Shown: positions 9,101 through 18,748, counted from the first letter of the stretch. The stretch: DNA of 64,000 nucleotides from Psychrobacter sp. M13 (GCF_030718935.1 NZ_CP132194.1:2976001-3040000); one strand, 5' to 3'. Translations and numbers: made by a program. Notes: generated from the letters alone by a model not told the origin.

Positions 9101-10759
9101 TTATAACCGCCCTGCTTGCTGCAGCGCTTGCTGCAATACGATACTGTCATCAAAGTCATGACGCACGCCATGGATCTCTTGATAGGTCTCATGGCCTTTG
9201 CCTGCAATAACCACGATATCATCGACGCCTGCATGATTAACCGCATATTCAATCGCTTGTCTGCGAGCATGCTCGATATAGGTACGCTGATATTGCTCAG
9301 TGCTCATGCCGACTTGCATGTCTTGTAATATCTGCTTCGGATCTTCAGTACGCGGATTGTCGGCGGTCAAGATGACGCGGTCAGCACCTGCTAGACCTGC
9401 CTGCGCCATCAATGGACGCTTGCCGCTATCACGATCACCGCCGCAGCCGAACACTGCCCATAACTGACCTTTACAATGCGTTTTTAGACTAGCGAGCACT
9501 TGGCTGAGGGCATCAGGCGTGTGCGCGTAATCGACTATAAAACAGCCGTCGTTAGATGCCACGCGCTGCATCCGTCCGACAGCACCTTGCAGCTGTGGTA
9601 CTAGCTTGGCTACCTGCTCAATATCTATACCAAGTGCGACTACAGCACCGATAGCGGCTAGTAGATTAGCCACATTAAAACGCCCTAATAAGGGGCTAAC
9701 TACGGTTATATCCGTCGTTTGAGTATCAGCGATTTGGGTGCGTAAAGTGATCTTTACCCCCTCCAAACTCGGTTCAATATCAGTGGCGACAAAGGTAGCT
9801 TGCGCTGAGGGCTGTAAGCTATAGGTCCAGACTGTCAGCTCGCTGGCATATGCAGTATCTAGCATCACTTGCGCATAGTTCTCACCATGGGCGTCATCGA
9901 TATTGATAATAGCATGGGTCAAATCTGGGAAATAGCGACGATCAAACAGCTTCGCCTTTGCCGCGACATACTCATCCATATCAGTATGATAATCAAGATG
10001 ATCACGACTAAGGTTGGTATAAATGGCAACTTTTATAGGCACGCCTTGCAGACGCTGCTGATCAAGGCCGTGCGAGCTGGCCTCAAGCGCTAATAGATCG
10101 GCGCTTTCTACACCCATCTGATGTAAGAACTGCTGCACTGCCAAGGCATCGCCTGTGGTATGGCTAGCTTGTACCAAAGCGCCCAGTCTGCCATTGCCTG
10201 CTGTACCCATAACGGCACTGCTGAGTGACGCCAGCTGTGCTAATTGCGCAACCAATTGACTAATAGTGGTCTTACCATTAGTACCTGTCACGGCTACTAC
10301 GCTCGGTAGGGCGACAGACTGATGATACTGCAGCTTTGCTTGCGCTAAATCTCCCAATACATCACGAATATTAGGCACGTATAGCACAGGACAAGGTAGG
10401 TTGTCTAAATCCTGCGTGTTGTTAGCGGATTCATCATCAGTAGCTAGCAAAGCACTGGGCTCAATCTCAGATAAAATAAAGGCGGCTTGCGCGGCGGCTT
10501 GTTTAAGATACTCTGAACTGGCTTGAGGATTTTGCGTTTGGCTAGTGAGCAAGACAAAAACGTCGCCTTTATTGACTTGCCGACTGTCTAAACAAAGCTG
10601 ATGAAAAGGGATTTCATTAATTGAATCTAGACCATCTGCTGCTCGAGCTATGCCTCTTAATGACTGATTTATCGTACTATCGCTACTACTGTCTATTAGC
10701 TGTTGCAAAGTTACAGTATCAAAAGTCACAGTATTATCAGAAGCTTGAGTCATGGGCAA
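9101..10759 (-). CDS. murE: UDP-MurNAc-L-Ala-D-Glu--meso-diaminopimelate ligase
   Basis: ATP-dependent cytoplasmic ligase adding the third amino acid to the peptidoglycan stem peptide. The P-loop is GTNGKTT. The C-terminal domain carries DNPR (in TADNPRTEDP), the motif that in characterised MurE enzymes selects meso-diaminopimelate over lysine, as expected of a Gram-negative. At 552 residues it is longer than E. coli MurE (495), with extra polar residues around 110-125 (SANNTQDLDNL). It sits between ftsI (225-bp gap upstream) and murF. Confidence 0.95.
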   Translation of the reverse strand: MPMTQASDNTVTFDTVTLQQLIDSSSDSTINQSLRGIARAADGLDSINEIPFHQLCLDSRQVNKGDVFVLLTSQTQNPQASSEYLKQAAAQAAFILSEIEPSALLATDDESANNTQDLDNLPCPVLYVPNIRDVLGDLAQAKLQYHQSVALPSVVAVTGTNGKTTISQLVAQLAQLASLSSAVMGTAGNGRLGALVQASHTTGDALAVQQFLHQMGVESADLLALEASSHGLDQQRLQGVPIKVAIYTNLSRDHLDYHTDMDEYVAAKAKLFDRRYFPDLTHAIINIDDAHGENYAQVMLDTAYASELTVWTYSLQPSAQATFVATDIEPSLEGVKITLRTQIADTQTTDITVVSPLLGRFNVANLLAAIGAVVALGIDIEQVAKLVPQLQGAVGRMQRVASNDGCFIVDYAHTPDALSQVLASLKTHCKGQLWAVFGCGGDRDSGKRPLMAQAGLAGADRVILTADNPRTEDPKQILQDMQVGMSTEQYQRTYIEHARRQAIEYAVNHAGVDDIVVIAGKGHETYQEIHGVRHDFDDSIVLQQALQQAGRL

Positions 10760-10852
10760 ATCCTAGACAAATAATAAAAATAGCCGTTAGCATAACTCGT
10801 TAAAAGGGTCGATGCAAAAAATAGGGTGAAATTAATTTATAAATTATTTAAC

Positions 10853-10872
10853 GCTTATAATTAATTATAAGC
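10853..10872. repeat. 20-bp perfect palindrome in the ftsI-murE gap
   Basis: GCTTATAATTAATTATAAGC reads the same on both strands. It lies in the AT-rich 225-bp gap between ftsI and murE, about 95 bases upstream of murE. It could be a protein-binding site or a small hairpin; nothing in the sequence decides this. Confidence 0.45.
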
Positions 10873-10984
10873 ATTAAAGTTAATCCTAAATAAAAACAAG
10901 ACGCGTAAAGGGATTAGCGTATTCAAGCCTGTCGCTAATAACTGCCAACGATAACTGCCAATAATAGATAGCCTAATACACTAG

Positions 10985-13093
10985 CTACTGCGTCTCTAAA
11001 GGCTTATCTAAAGGTACGTTGTAGAGACGTAGCGCTTCTTTCATCACGTTATGAAAAACTGGCGCTGCAGTTAGACCTGCATAATGCAGACCACGCGGAT
11101 CCTCTAGCAGTATCACCCCTACTAGCTTGGGGTTGGATGCAGGTGCCATACCAGCGAACACATTACGGTACTGGTCAGTATAATAGCCACCGTCTGGATT
11201 GATACGTCGTGAAGTACCTGTCTTACCCGCAACGCGATAGCCATCAATAGCCGCCGCTTTTGCTGTACCGCCAGGCTCAGTGACTGCCTCTAGCATTTTT
11301 ACAATATCCATCGCCTGCTCATGCTCCATGATGCGCTTACTTGGCAGTGGCTTAGCATTTTTGTCCAAGGTCAATGGATGCATCACTCCGCCTGAGGCCA
11401 ATGCCGCATAAGCTTGTGCAACTTGCGCAAGTGTCACTTGTAGACCATAACCATAGCTGACGGTTGCCCGACGCGAATACTCTTTTTCTTTTGGCGTTGT
11501 TACTCGCCCTGTGCCCTCACCTGGGAACTGCAATGGCGTCTTGCTACCAAAGCCAAAGTTATGCTGCATATTAGTGATAGCATCAGGCGGTAGTGATAAT
11601 GCAATTTTGGTTGAGGCGACGTTACTAGATTTTTGCAAAAGCGTCGCAAAGTTAATGGTGCCCAAATTGTTATGGTCACGAATCGTATAGCCCTGCACGC
11701 GAATAGAGCCTGGATTGGTATCAATAAGCGAATTAGAGGTATATTTGCCTGAATCCAATGCTGCGGCAACCGTAAAGGGCTTCATCACAGAGCCAGGCTC
11801 AAACACATCAAGCAGCGCGCGATTGCGCTGGTTTTCACCCGTCATTTCATTGAGATTATTAGAATTGAACGAAGGCCATGTCGATAGCGCTAATACTTCA
11901 CCTGTCTGTACATCAACGATCATACCTGTTGACCACCGCGCTTGCTGCAAGCGACCCGCCTTCTCTAACTCTTTATACAGCAGATATTGCAAGCGCGAAT
12001 CAATGGTCAATGCCATATCTTGCCCTGCGATTTCTGGCTTAAGTTGCTTAAGCTCTCGTAAGCTATTTTGCTTGGCGTCTTTTAAGATCAGTACTTTGCC
12101 ATCCTCTCCTGATAGCATCGACTCAAACTGACGCTCAATACCTGCTCGCCCCTCATAGCCGCCATCGGGATCATTGGCGTTTTGACCCATAAAGCCTAAC
12201 AGCTGTGAGTTAGGCTGCGGCTGTGGATAATAGCGCTGAAAAAAGTTCTTTTCATAGACGCCTGGGAAGTCAAGAGAGCTGACGCTTTGGGCAATCTCAG
12301 GGGTGACTTTATTAAGTAGCGGCAGATAGTGCGAGCCTGCGCCTGAGGGTAGCGCTGCTTTTACGGCATCGGCATCCGTGACATCGACACTAGTATCAAT
12401 AGCGGCAGCCTGTTGTAACTTTTCTAAAGGGATATTAGCCGCTACCGCCAGCGGAGTCAGGTCCATATTATCTAAGCGCTTTTGCATCCGTGCTTGCATC
12501 TGTGGATGATCAGGGTTTTCGATGACAATACGCTTGAGCTCATAGTACTCTTGCGCGTAGTCATGCGGACTAAAAGAGACCGTGGCCAATGGCGCACTGA
12601 CCGCGAGCGGTAGCTGGTTGCGATCAGTTATCATACCGCGGTAGGACTTTTGCGTACGCACGCTGGTGATTAGCTCATTACCTTTATCTTGATAAAACTG
12701 TGCATTGGCGACTTGAATATAATAAGCGCGACCTATCAAGCCAACTAAGACGATAAGTGCAATACCCCAAATAGTACGAAAGCGGTTTTTATCACTCTCA
12801 AAGCCGCCACGCGATGACGCACCAGAAGCTTTATTAAAGGGGCGCTTGCTGCGGTTTTTGACGCTAGTATAAGCGCCTTTCGAAGTATTGTTTTTTAATC
12901 GCTGGGTCAGTCTACTGGTACGACTTTTACTGGTATCTTTAGCCTTGTTAGCCGCCTCTTTGCTACCTTTTGTGCTATTACGACGTAGAGGTTTGATGAC
13001 TTTTCCTGCTGGGCCTGCTGCCGATTTATCAGTGGCTGATTTTTTATTACCGGTTTTAGCAGTGCCTTTAGCGGTTGGTTTTTTATCGCTCAT
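10985..13093 (-). CDS. ftsI: Septal peptidoglycan transpeptidase FtsI (PBP3)
   Basis: Cross-links peptidoglycan at the division septum as a class B penicillin-binding protein. The 702-residue protein has a long basic Lys/Ser/Thr-rich cytoplasmic tail (about 1-105), one membrane anchor (near IWGIALIVLVGLIG), a PBP dimer domain and the transpeptidase domain with the active-site SVMK, SSN and KTGT motifs in order. The cytoplasmic tail is much longer than in E. coli FtsI (588 residues). The start ATG overlaps the ftsL stop as ATGA, which shows translational coupling. Confidence 0.96.
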   Translation of the reverse strand: MSDKKPTAKGTAKTGNKKSATDKSAAGPAGKVIKPLRRNSTKGSKEAANKAKDTSKSRTSRLTQRLKNNTSKGAYTSVKNRSKRPFNKASGASSRGGFESDKNRFRTIWGIALIVLVGLIGRAYYIQVANAQFYQDKGNELITSVRTQKSYRGMITDRNQLPLAVSAPLATVSFSPHDYAQEYYELKRIVIENPDHPQMQARMQKRLDNMDLTPLAVAANIPLEKLQQAAAIDTSVDVTDADAVKAALPSGAGSHYLPLLNKVTPEIAQSVSSLDFPGVYEKNFFQRYYPQPQPNSQLLGFMGQNANDPDGGYEGRAGIERQFESMLSGEDGKVLILKDAKQNSLRELKQLKPEIAGQDMALTIDSRLQYLLYKELEKAGRLQQARWSTGMIVDVQTGEVLALSTWPSFNSNNLNEMTGENQRNRALLDVFEPGSVMKPFTVAAALDSGKYTSNSLIDTNPGSIRVQGYTIRDHNNLGTINFATLLQKSSNVASTKIALSLPPDAITNMQHNFGFGSKTPLQFPGEGTGRVTTPKEKEYSRRATVSYGYGLQVTLAQVAQAYAALASGGVMHPLTLDKNAKPLPSKRIMEHEQAMDIVKMLEAVTEPGGTAKAAAIDGYRVAGKTGTSRRINPDGGYYTDQYRNVFAGMAPASNPKLVGVILLEDPRGLHYAGLTAAPVFHNVMKEALRLYNVPLDKPLETQ

Positions 13094-13557
13094 TGACCTG
13101 CCCCCAACGCGTTAGGTGTCGCTTCTAACGATTCGTCCAATTCATTATTGTCAGCTACAACAGGTTTAGGCGTAGCGCTAGCCGCTACTGGCGCACCCAG
13201 TTGAATAATAAGCTTGTCTTTTAGGGTTGGCGAATACATGTTCAACTCAGAGACAGCACGACTGGCAATCTGCGGGGTAGCACTGAAGGTTTGCTGCTCG
13301 ATCAATAAGCGCTGATGCTCTACTTGTAATTTGCGATGCTGCTTTTTCATATCTTGCAAAGTTTTATAATCCTGATGATACTGCTGTACGCCGTCAGCCG
13401 TTTTGATACCGCTCCAGATGATACCCGCTGCTAGCAACAGTAGTACTAAAACGTAAATACTGACCACATTAAAACGCTGTACGAAGATCTCACTGACGTC
13501 AGTGGTAGCCTGTGATGTCGCTTTGTGTCGGGTAGTCGGTTTGCCTGATAGTGCCAT
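13090..13557 (-). CDS. ftsL: Cell division protein FtsL
   Basis: Small bitopic divisome protein that works with FtsB and FtsQ and activates FtsW-FtsI. The 155 residues show an N-terminal cytoplasmic part of about 30, one transmembrane segment (about 33-52, YVLVLLLLAAGIIW) and a periplasmic coiled coil (about 55-110, QQYHQDYKTLQDMKKQH and onward). The Ala/Pro-rich C-terminal tail beyond residue 120 is an addition to the usual length near 120. Its position between rsmH and ftsI, with an ATGA overlap into ftsI, supports the call, because sequence conservation of FtsL is low. Confidence 0.9.
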   Translation of the reverse strand: MALSGKPTTRHKATSQATTDVSEIFVQRFNVVSIYVLVLLLLAAGIIWSGIKTADGVQQYHQDYKTLQDMKKQHRKLQVEHQRLLIEQQTFSATPQIASRAVSELNMYSPTLKDKLIIQLGAPVAASATPKPVVADNNELDESLEATPNALGAGQ

Positions 13558-13866
13558 GACGATCTCGGAAAGGTGAGCTTACATATAAAATAATTATCTC
13601 AAAATGCTATAAATCTCAATGTGTCATAAAGAGTTTTTATAGTTCATTGCAATAATAAAAATGTCAGTTATATTTGATAAGAAACTAGCAGTACCTTTAC
13701 TTAGCTATTGCTTATAAAGAACTAAAAAGTTATTTAAGCAACGTTAAGACAAGCAACAAAGACTAGCAGCTAATGTTTACAGCTTCTTAACAGCAGCGTA
13801 GTCATTCAGCATGAACGACTGCTTTTAATACTTACTATTTTTAGTACTTACTGTTTTCAATAGTTA
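13558..13866. other. Intergenic region between rsmH and ftsL
   Basis: This 309-bp gap is unusual, because in many proteobacteria these genes touch. It contains an imperfect stem-loop at about 13798-13822 (one G-T pair) and, just after the rsmH stop, a degenerate duplication of a segment of about 22 bases resembling the rsmH end (minus strand GAAAACAATAAGTA and GAAAACAGTAAGTA). No coding frame is convincing. A second promoter for ftsL-ftsI may lie here. Confidence 0.45.
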
Positions 13867-14865
13867 CTACTTATTGTTTTCGCTATCTAAAACATTAGCG
13901 ACGGCATCTGTACGAGTCGCTGACCGTAACCAAGCACTGCGCGAGCGCGGATTGGTAGCGATTTCAACTTTGCTTGGGCCAACACGCTTGGGCTTACCAA
14001 AGTAGCGCGGGCGATCAGGACGTATCGGCAGATTCTCATCTTCAGGATACTGCCCTTTACTATGGCGCTGCAAAAACTGCTTAATCAGTCGGTCTTCCAA
14101 GGAATGAAAACTAATGACGGCTAATTGTCCGCCTGCCTTGATAACTGGAATGCTTTGCTGCAAAAAGCTTTCGACATCACCTAGCTCATTATTAATAAAT
14201 ATACGCATCGCCTGAAAGCTTTGAGTCGCTGGATGCTTGCCACGTTGCCAATTGGGATGCGCTACCTTAATGACTTCTGCTAACTCTAAAGTAGAAGTAT
14301 AACTGTCCATAGCTTTAATCGCCCGTGCAATACGGCGACTGTGACGCTCCTCGCCAAACTCATAGAGTACGTTAGCCAAAGTCTCACCATCCACTTGCTC
14401 AAGCCATTCTGAAACAGGTTGACCACGACTGGTGTCCATGCGCATATCGACCGCACCATCACGCATAAAGCTAAAGCCGCGACTGCCATCATCGATCTGC
14501 GGCGATGAGATGCCCAAATCTGCCATCAGCCCATCAACTTGAGTAATACCCATCGCGGCTAAGCTGGTGGTCAAAGTTGCAAAACTATCATGCACGATTT
14601 TCACCCGACTATCTGTGCTAGCCAATTGCTCAGCCACGCTAATAGCAGTCGGGTCTTTATCAAAAACAATCAGCTGCGCATCGTCAGCTAACTGAGATAG
14701 TAACAGTCGACTATGACCGCCACGACCGAAAGTTGCATCGACATAAATGCCGCTCACTTGTAGGCTTTCATTGTCATTGTTAGGCAATGACTTGACGCCT
14801 AATACGGCGGCAACAGCTTCGTTCAATAATACCGCGTCGTGGTTAAAGCTTAATTCATCGGACAT
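13867..14865 (-). CDS. rsmH: 16S rRNA (cytosine(1402)-N4)-methyltransferase
   Basis: Methylates N4 of C1402 in the decoding centre of 16S rRNA using S-adenosylmethionine. The 332 residues show the expected N-terminus (NHDAVLLNEAV), the SAM site VDATFGRGGHS with acidic DKDP after it, MADLGISSPQ, and the C-terminal VISFHSLEDRLIKQF and NPRSRSA motifs. It is the first gene of the dcw segment. No mraZ-like gene lies upstream; the next gene is divergent gltX. Confidence 0.95.
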   Translation of the reverse strand: MSDELSFNHDAVLLNEAVAAVLGVKSLPNNDNESLQVSGIYVDATFGRGGHSRLLLSQLADDAQLIVFDKDPTAISVAEQLASTDSRVKIVHDSFATLTTSLAAMGITQVDGLMADLGISSPQIDDGSRGFSFMRDGAVDMRMDTSRGQPVSEWLEQVDGETLANVLYEFGEERHSRRIARAIKAMDSYTSTLELAEVIKVAHPNWQRGKHPATQSFQAMRIFINNELGDVESFLQQSIPVIKAGGQLAVISFHSLEDRLIKQFLQRHSKGQYPEDENLPIRPDRPRYFGKPKRVGPSKVEIATNPRSRSAWLRSATRTDAVANVLDSENNK

Positions 14866-15181
14866 AATTATTGTTTTTCTCTTATTTTAGTGCGTGAATG
14901 TTAGATGAATTAAACTAAGTTTTAGATAACGAAACGAATAACTCTATAAATAACGATCCATTAGACTAACAATAGTAAAAATCAGATGAAAATAAACCAC
15001 TTATCATTGATCTAGCGTTATTATCGCAAGGATACACGGCTAGTCAAGCATCATCTAGGCTTTTCAATAAAAAATATTGACTATCCCTGTTATAATGACG
15101 CTATATTTTACGCTATCTGCTACTGTTAATTTTACTTTTTTAACCCTCATTTTTGATTAACAATAATATTCTGAGACTACT
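14866..15181. other. Divergent promoter region rsmH / gltX
   Basis: These 316 bp contain the control regions of both genes. The gltX side has an extended -10 sequence (separate entry). No mraZ coding frame or MraZ-type repeat (tandem TGGGN boxes) was seen on the rsmH side. Confidence 0.5.
15088..15096 (+). promoter_or_regulatory. Extended -10 promoter element for gltX
   Basis: TGTTATAAT combines a perfect TATAAT at 15091-15096 with the upstream TG of extended -10 promoters, which do not need a good -35 box; none is seen at 17 bases. It lies about 85 bases before the gltX start. Confidence 0.55.
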
Positions 15182-16723
15182 ATGACCCAAATGACGACTT
15201 CTCCTAGCAATCGCCCTATCCGTACTCGTATCGCTCCATCGCCTACTGGCTTTCCGCATGTTGGTACCGCTTATATTGCATTATTTAATTTAGCCTTTGC
15301 CAAAGCGCATGGCGGCGAATTCATTCTGCGCATCGAAGATACTGACCAAGTGCGCTCAACTGAGCAGTCTGAGCAAATGATCTTAGACGCGCTGCGTTGG
15401 GTCGGACTTGATTGGGCAGAAGGCCCTGATATCGGTGGACCACACGCACCGTATCGTCAGAGCGAACGCGCTGATATCTATAAAGAGCACGCGCAAATGC
15501 TACTCGATAGAAATCATGCTTTTCGCTGCTTTTGTAGCAGTGAAGAGCTGGATGCTATGCGTGCTGAGCAAATGGCCAATGGTGAGACGCCACGCTATGA
15601 CGGTCGCTATGCTAATTTATCACGCGAAGAGTCGGATAAAATGGTCGCTGATGGCAAGCCGTTTGTGATTCGTATGCATGTGCCAAGCGAAGGTATTTGT
15701 AAAGTTGAAGACATGCTCCGCGGTACGGTTGAGATCCCTTGGGCGCAGGTCGATATGCAAGTATTGCTTAAGACTGACGGACTGCCAACTTATCATTTAG
15801 CCAACGTCGTCGATGATCACCTAATGGAGATCAGTCATGTCATGCGCGGTGAAGAGTGGCTAAACTCTGCGCCAAAGCATCAGCTGCTGTATGAATACTT
15901 TGGTTGGGAGATGCCTGTACTCTGCCATATGCCATTACTACGTAACCCTGATAAATCAAAGCTGTCTAAACGTAAAAACCCAACCTCGATCACTTATTAT
16001 CGTGATGCTGGCGTATTACCAGAAGCGCTACTAAATTATCTAGGTCGTATGGGCTACTCAATGCCTGATGAGGCAGAAAAATTCACCTTAGAGGAAATGA
16101 TAGCGAGCTTTGATATTCAACGTGTATCACTTGGCGGTCCTATTTTTGACGTTGAAAAACTAAATTGGCTCAATGCTGAATGGCTACGCGCGCTCACGCC
16201 AGAGGAATTAAAAAACAAAATCCTAGAATGGGCAAACGATAGCGATAAACTCACTGCTATGGCAGCCGCTATCCAGCCGCGTATCGAACTACTCTCTGAT
16301 GCAGTCAACTGGGGTGGCTTTTACTTCCAAAACTTGCCAGCAATCAAAGCAGAAGACTTTAGCCATAAATCGCTCTCCGATGAGCAAATCATGGAAGTAC
16401 TGCAACTGGCTATTTGGCAATTAGAGGCGCTACCGACTTGGTCGGAAGAAAATATCTACGCGACTATCAAAGGTCTATCTGCTGCGCTTGATATTAAGAT
16501 GCGTGACTTTATCGCCCCGTTCTTTATCGCTATCGCGGGTAGCTCATCTTCAACGCCTGTGATGAACTCAATGTGGATCATCGGTGCGGATATGACCTTG
16601 ATACGCTTGCGTCATGCCGTTGATGTACTGGGTGGCCTCGGTAAAAAGAAACTGAAAAAACTTGAGAAACAAGCAGCAGAGTTGCCTGATTTTTTGGCTG
16701 ATATGGATGATGAAAACCTTTGA
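15182..16723 (+). CDS. gltX: Glutamate--tRNA ligase
   Basis: Class I aminoacyl-tRNA synthetase that charges tRNA-Glu. The 513-residue protein has the HIGH-type signature [13 protein letters not shown] near residue 19, the KMSKS-type [10 protein letters not shown] near residue 262, and a C-terminal helical anticodon-binding domain. The [14 protein letters not shown] segment contains the Cys-rich zinc-binding region of the family. A tRNA-Glu gene lies about 2.4 kb downstream on the same strand. The ATG at 15182 and an ATG at codon 4 are both possible starts. Confidence 0.95.
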   Translation: MTQMTTSPSNRPIRTRIAPSPTGFPHVGTAYIALFNLAFAKAHGGEFILRIEDTDQVRSTEQSEQMILDALRWVGLDWAEGPDIGGPHAPYRQSERADIYKEHAQMLLDRNHAFRCFCSSEELDAMRAEQMANGETPRYDGRYANLSREESDKMVADGKPFVIRMHVPSEGICKVEDMLRGTVEIPWAQVDMQVLLKTDGLPTYHLANVVDDHLMEISHVMRGEEWLNSAPKHQLLYEYFGWEMPVLCHMPLLRNPDKSKLSKRKNPTSITYYRDAGVLPEALLNYLGRMGYSMPDEAEKFTLEEMIASFDIQRVSLGGPIFDVEKLNWLNAEWLRALTPEELKNKILEWANDSDKLTAMAAAIQPRIELLSDAVNWGGFYFQNLPAIKAEDFSHKSLSDEQIMEVLQLAIWQLEALPTWSEENIYATIKGLSAALDIKMRDFIAPFFIAIAGSSSSTPVMNSMWIIGADMTLIRLRHAVDVLGGLGKKKLKKLEKQAAELPDFLADMDDENL

Positions 16724-16730
16724 GGTTTAT

Positions 16731-16753
16731 TTGTAGGGTGCATTCCATGCACC
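16731..16753 (+). repeat. GTAGGGTGC hairpin repeat, copy 1
   Basis: The unit TTGTAGGGTGC followed by ATTCCATGCACC contains a 7-bp hairpin (GGTGCAT / ATGCACC). It starts 7 bases after the gltX stop and faces an inverted copy at 17297-17319, so that the pair encloses one small gene. Two further copies occur at 29651 and 29764. Confidence 0.8.
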
Positions 16754-16776
16754 GTTAAATAGAAAAATTGATCAAT

Positions 16777-16824
16777 ATAAGAAAAGCATGCGTTTTGTAA
16801 AAGCAAAGCCCATGCTTTTCTTAT
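16777..16824 (+). terminator. Long stem-loop after gltX
   Basis: A perfect 14-bp inverted repeat (ATAAGAAAAGCATG with its complement) encloses a 20-base loop and ends in TTTTCTTATT. It probably ends gltX transcription and can work in both directions because each arm is A- or T-rich on its outer side. Confidence 0.6.
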
Positions 16825-16864
16825 TAAACGTAACCTACCATCTAACGCATAATTGGAAATAAAT

Positions 16865-17230
16865 ATGGTCGCCAAAACTGTCACTATAGAAAGCAAAGAT
16901 TATGTCTTTAACACGCTCAAAGAAGCGCAAAAATACTATGATGCAATCGTAAAAGAGCTATACGATGCCAAGCTAACCCTCACAACTGGTCAAGACTTTG
17001 AAGATTTAAAGTGGATACATACCACCTACTGTAACTATAGCAGTCATAATACAGACCCAATAAAAACATCCGCTATCGCAGGCTTTAAAGGCATAAGCAC
17101 AGTAAGACAAAATGGTGGGCAATATATCCAAACCACGTGTTGTGCCATTGTTTTTCCAGATGGTACTGAAGAAGAATTCTTTACCGATAAAGCTATTAAA
17201 GAGATTGCTATCAAGCAAAATCCACGCTAA
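16865..17230 (+). CDS. Hypothetical protein, possibly DUF3223-like
   Basis: This gives a soluble protein of 121 residues from the ATG at 16865, which has GGAA eight bases before it; a TTG four codons earlier is less likely. Segments KTSAIAGFKGIS, TTCCAIVFPDGTEEEFF and the length resemble DUF3223 (DCL-like) proteins, found as small stand-alone proteins in bacteria and fused to nucleic-acid enzymes in plants, but the resemblance is weak by eye. No signal peptide or membrane segment is present. The gene lies exactly between two inverted GTAGGGTGC repeats, which suggests that it may have moved as a cassette. Confidence 0.55.
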   Translation: MVAKTVTIESKDYVFNTLKEAQKYYDAIVKELYDAKLTLTTGQDFEDLKWIHTTYCNYSSHNTDPIKTSAIAGFKGISTVRQNGGQYIQTTCCAIVFPDGTEEEFFTDKAIKEIAIKQNPR

Positions 17231-17296
17231 TTTGAACCTATTAAGCTTTTGTAGTATCTGCCATGTGCACTAGCCATAAAGTTATAATTATTCATC

Positions 17297-17319
17297 GGTG
17301 CATGGAACGCACCCTACAA
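17297..17319 (-). repeat. GTAGGGTGC hairpin repeat, copy 2 (inverted)
   Basis: GGTGCATGGAACGCACCCTACAA is the reverse complement of copy 1 with one base change. It lies 66 bases after the small gene starting at 16865 and 25 bases before the next gene. Confidence 0.8.
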
Positions 17320-17344
17320 CGACTCAAGTCTCAAAAGGCTTTTT

Positions 17345-17764
17345 ATGAAATACCCAGCCGTGATAGACCCTACTCAAGTCGGACAATACGATGAAGCCGC
17401 TTACTCAGGTGGTGGCTATTTCTTCGATGAAGTGCTGGAGTATCGGGTTTGGTGTTATCCCGATATTGACGCAGATATTACAGATAACAATGGCATCCCT
17501 TTAAATGCCACTACTGAATATTACCGTGCTTTTATGACTTTTGAGCAAGCTCTAGTATTTGCCAATGATACGCCAGACTCAAGAACACCCGTCGCCTTGG
17601 TTAGACAGCTTGAATGGGTCGATCAACCCTCACGAGGGGTTTATATTCATAATAAAGGTGAGCGTATTACCGAATGGCAAGTGGATTGGCTAGCTCGTGG
17701 CGTTAGACAAGCACATGATATCCGTGAGTTTTTGCAAAAGAACGATAAGGCCAAGCAGCAGTAG
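17345..17764 (+). CDS. Hypothetical protein
   Basis: This is a soluble, acidic protein of 139 residues with no signal peptide or membrane helix. It has a good ribosome-binding site (AAAGG, six bases before ATG). The text is rich in aromatic residues and motif-like stretches: QYDEAAYSGGGYFFDEVLEYRVW near the N-terminus (the first 45 residues), FMTFEQALVFA in the middle, and ERITEWQVDWL near the C-terminus. I do not recognise the family with confidence; the pattern looks conserved rather than random, so it is likely a real gene. Confidence 0.65.
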   Translation: MKYPAVIDPTQVGQYDEAAYSGGGYFFDEVLEYRVWCYPDIDADITDNNGIPLNATTEYYRAFMTFEQALVFANDTPDSRTPVALVRQLEWVDQPSRGVYIHNKGERITEWQVDWLARGVRQAHDIREFLQKNDKAKQQ

Positions 17765-17863
17765 CTAATTGATGCCATTAGTACAAACGCAAAACTTACG
17801 TAGTTTGGTAAATATAGGTTAGACGCATTCTCGCCTGATAATCATCTAAGGACGGCCTTTACT

Positions 17864-18748
17864 ATGGACGATCAACAAAAGATTGAGCAAGAACGAGTAG
17901 CTTTCGGTAGCAGATTCTATTCTGAAGAAAAACAAATTATTATTTTAACGCCTGATTCTTGTGGCGGCGCAGGTAAAGTAGGTGGAGAGCTGCTTTGGCA
18001 GGCCAGTCAATTGTTCATTGCCTATGTTGATCGTGATAGTAATGAGCTGTTTAGAGTAAACGATAGAGTCGTTTGGCAAATTACTGATGAAGAGAATAAA
18101 CAGAAAACGTCAAAATTTAATTTCCAACCTTTACGCATGTACAAGCTTAAAGTACGACTATCAAAGCCCGCTGATGAGATCAACTCTAAACATTTTGTCG
18201 ATTTAGGACTAGATCTGCCTAATCTTAACCATCGTTTTATGCTGTTAGAGATATTATCAGATGAAATTACTGATGATCGGTTGCAGCAAGTGTTAAATGC
18301 TTACAACACTCCTGTATTTATCGAAGACGAGCAAGTAGGAAAGTTGGAACTTAATAAAGATTTAGATATGTACGAGGGTGCTATCTCTTGGCTTAGTCAA
18401 GCAGTATCTGCTTACATTGAAGGCGCTGAAAATGCTGAAGAGAAGGTTGTACAGCTAAAGTATTTATTAGATAGTGCTGAAGAATGGGATACAAAGCTAC
18501 GTCGATTTTGTGCAGAAAAACTAACTGAGCTTGCAAACGATTGGCAACAAGACGATGACGAAAGCGAAAGCCTACTTCCTATTACAGTAGAAAGCTTTAT
18601 TGATAAAATTTCATTAAAGGAATTAACTGTAAGCGATGATGGCGAATTCACCGCTTACTATGATGACGGTGATATGTTTTGGGGGCACATTATTATGGCA
18701 GAGGGTAATACTGATGGCACACTTAAAAATGCGAATATAGCAGGATAA
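17864..18748 (+). CDS. Hypothetical protein with C-terminal DUF2262-like domain
   Basis: The 294-residue acidic cytoplasmic protein is preceded by AAGGA. The last 55 residues, with LTVSDDGEFTAYYDDGDMFWGH and a final GTLKNANIAG, resemble DUF2262, whose function is unknown. The first 150 residues have no family that I recognise; they include a Gly-rich turn (DSCGGAGKVGGELLW). The next about 90 residues are helical and charged. The gene has lower GC than gltX and lies just before a tRNA pair, a typical place for acquired genes. Confidence 0.65.
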   Translation: MDDQQKIEQERVAFGSRFYSEEKQIIILTPDSCGGAGKVGGELLWQASQLFIAYVDRDSNELFRVNDRVVWQITDEENKQKTSKFNFQPLRMYKLKVRLSKPADEINSKHFVDLGLDLPNLNHRFMLLEILSDEITDDRLQQVLNAYNTPVFIEDEQVGKLELNKDLDMYEGAISWLSQAVSAYIEGAENAEEKVVQLKYLLDSAEEWDTKLRRFCAEKLTELANDWQQDDDESESLLPITVESFIDKISLKELTVSDDGEFTAYYDDGDMFWGHIIMAEGNTDGTLKNANIAG

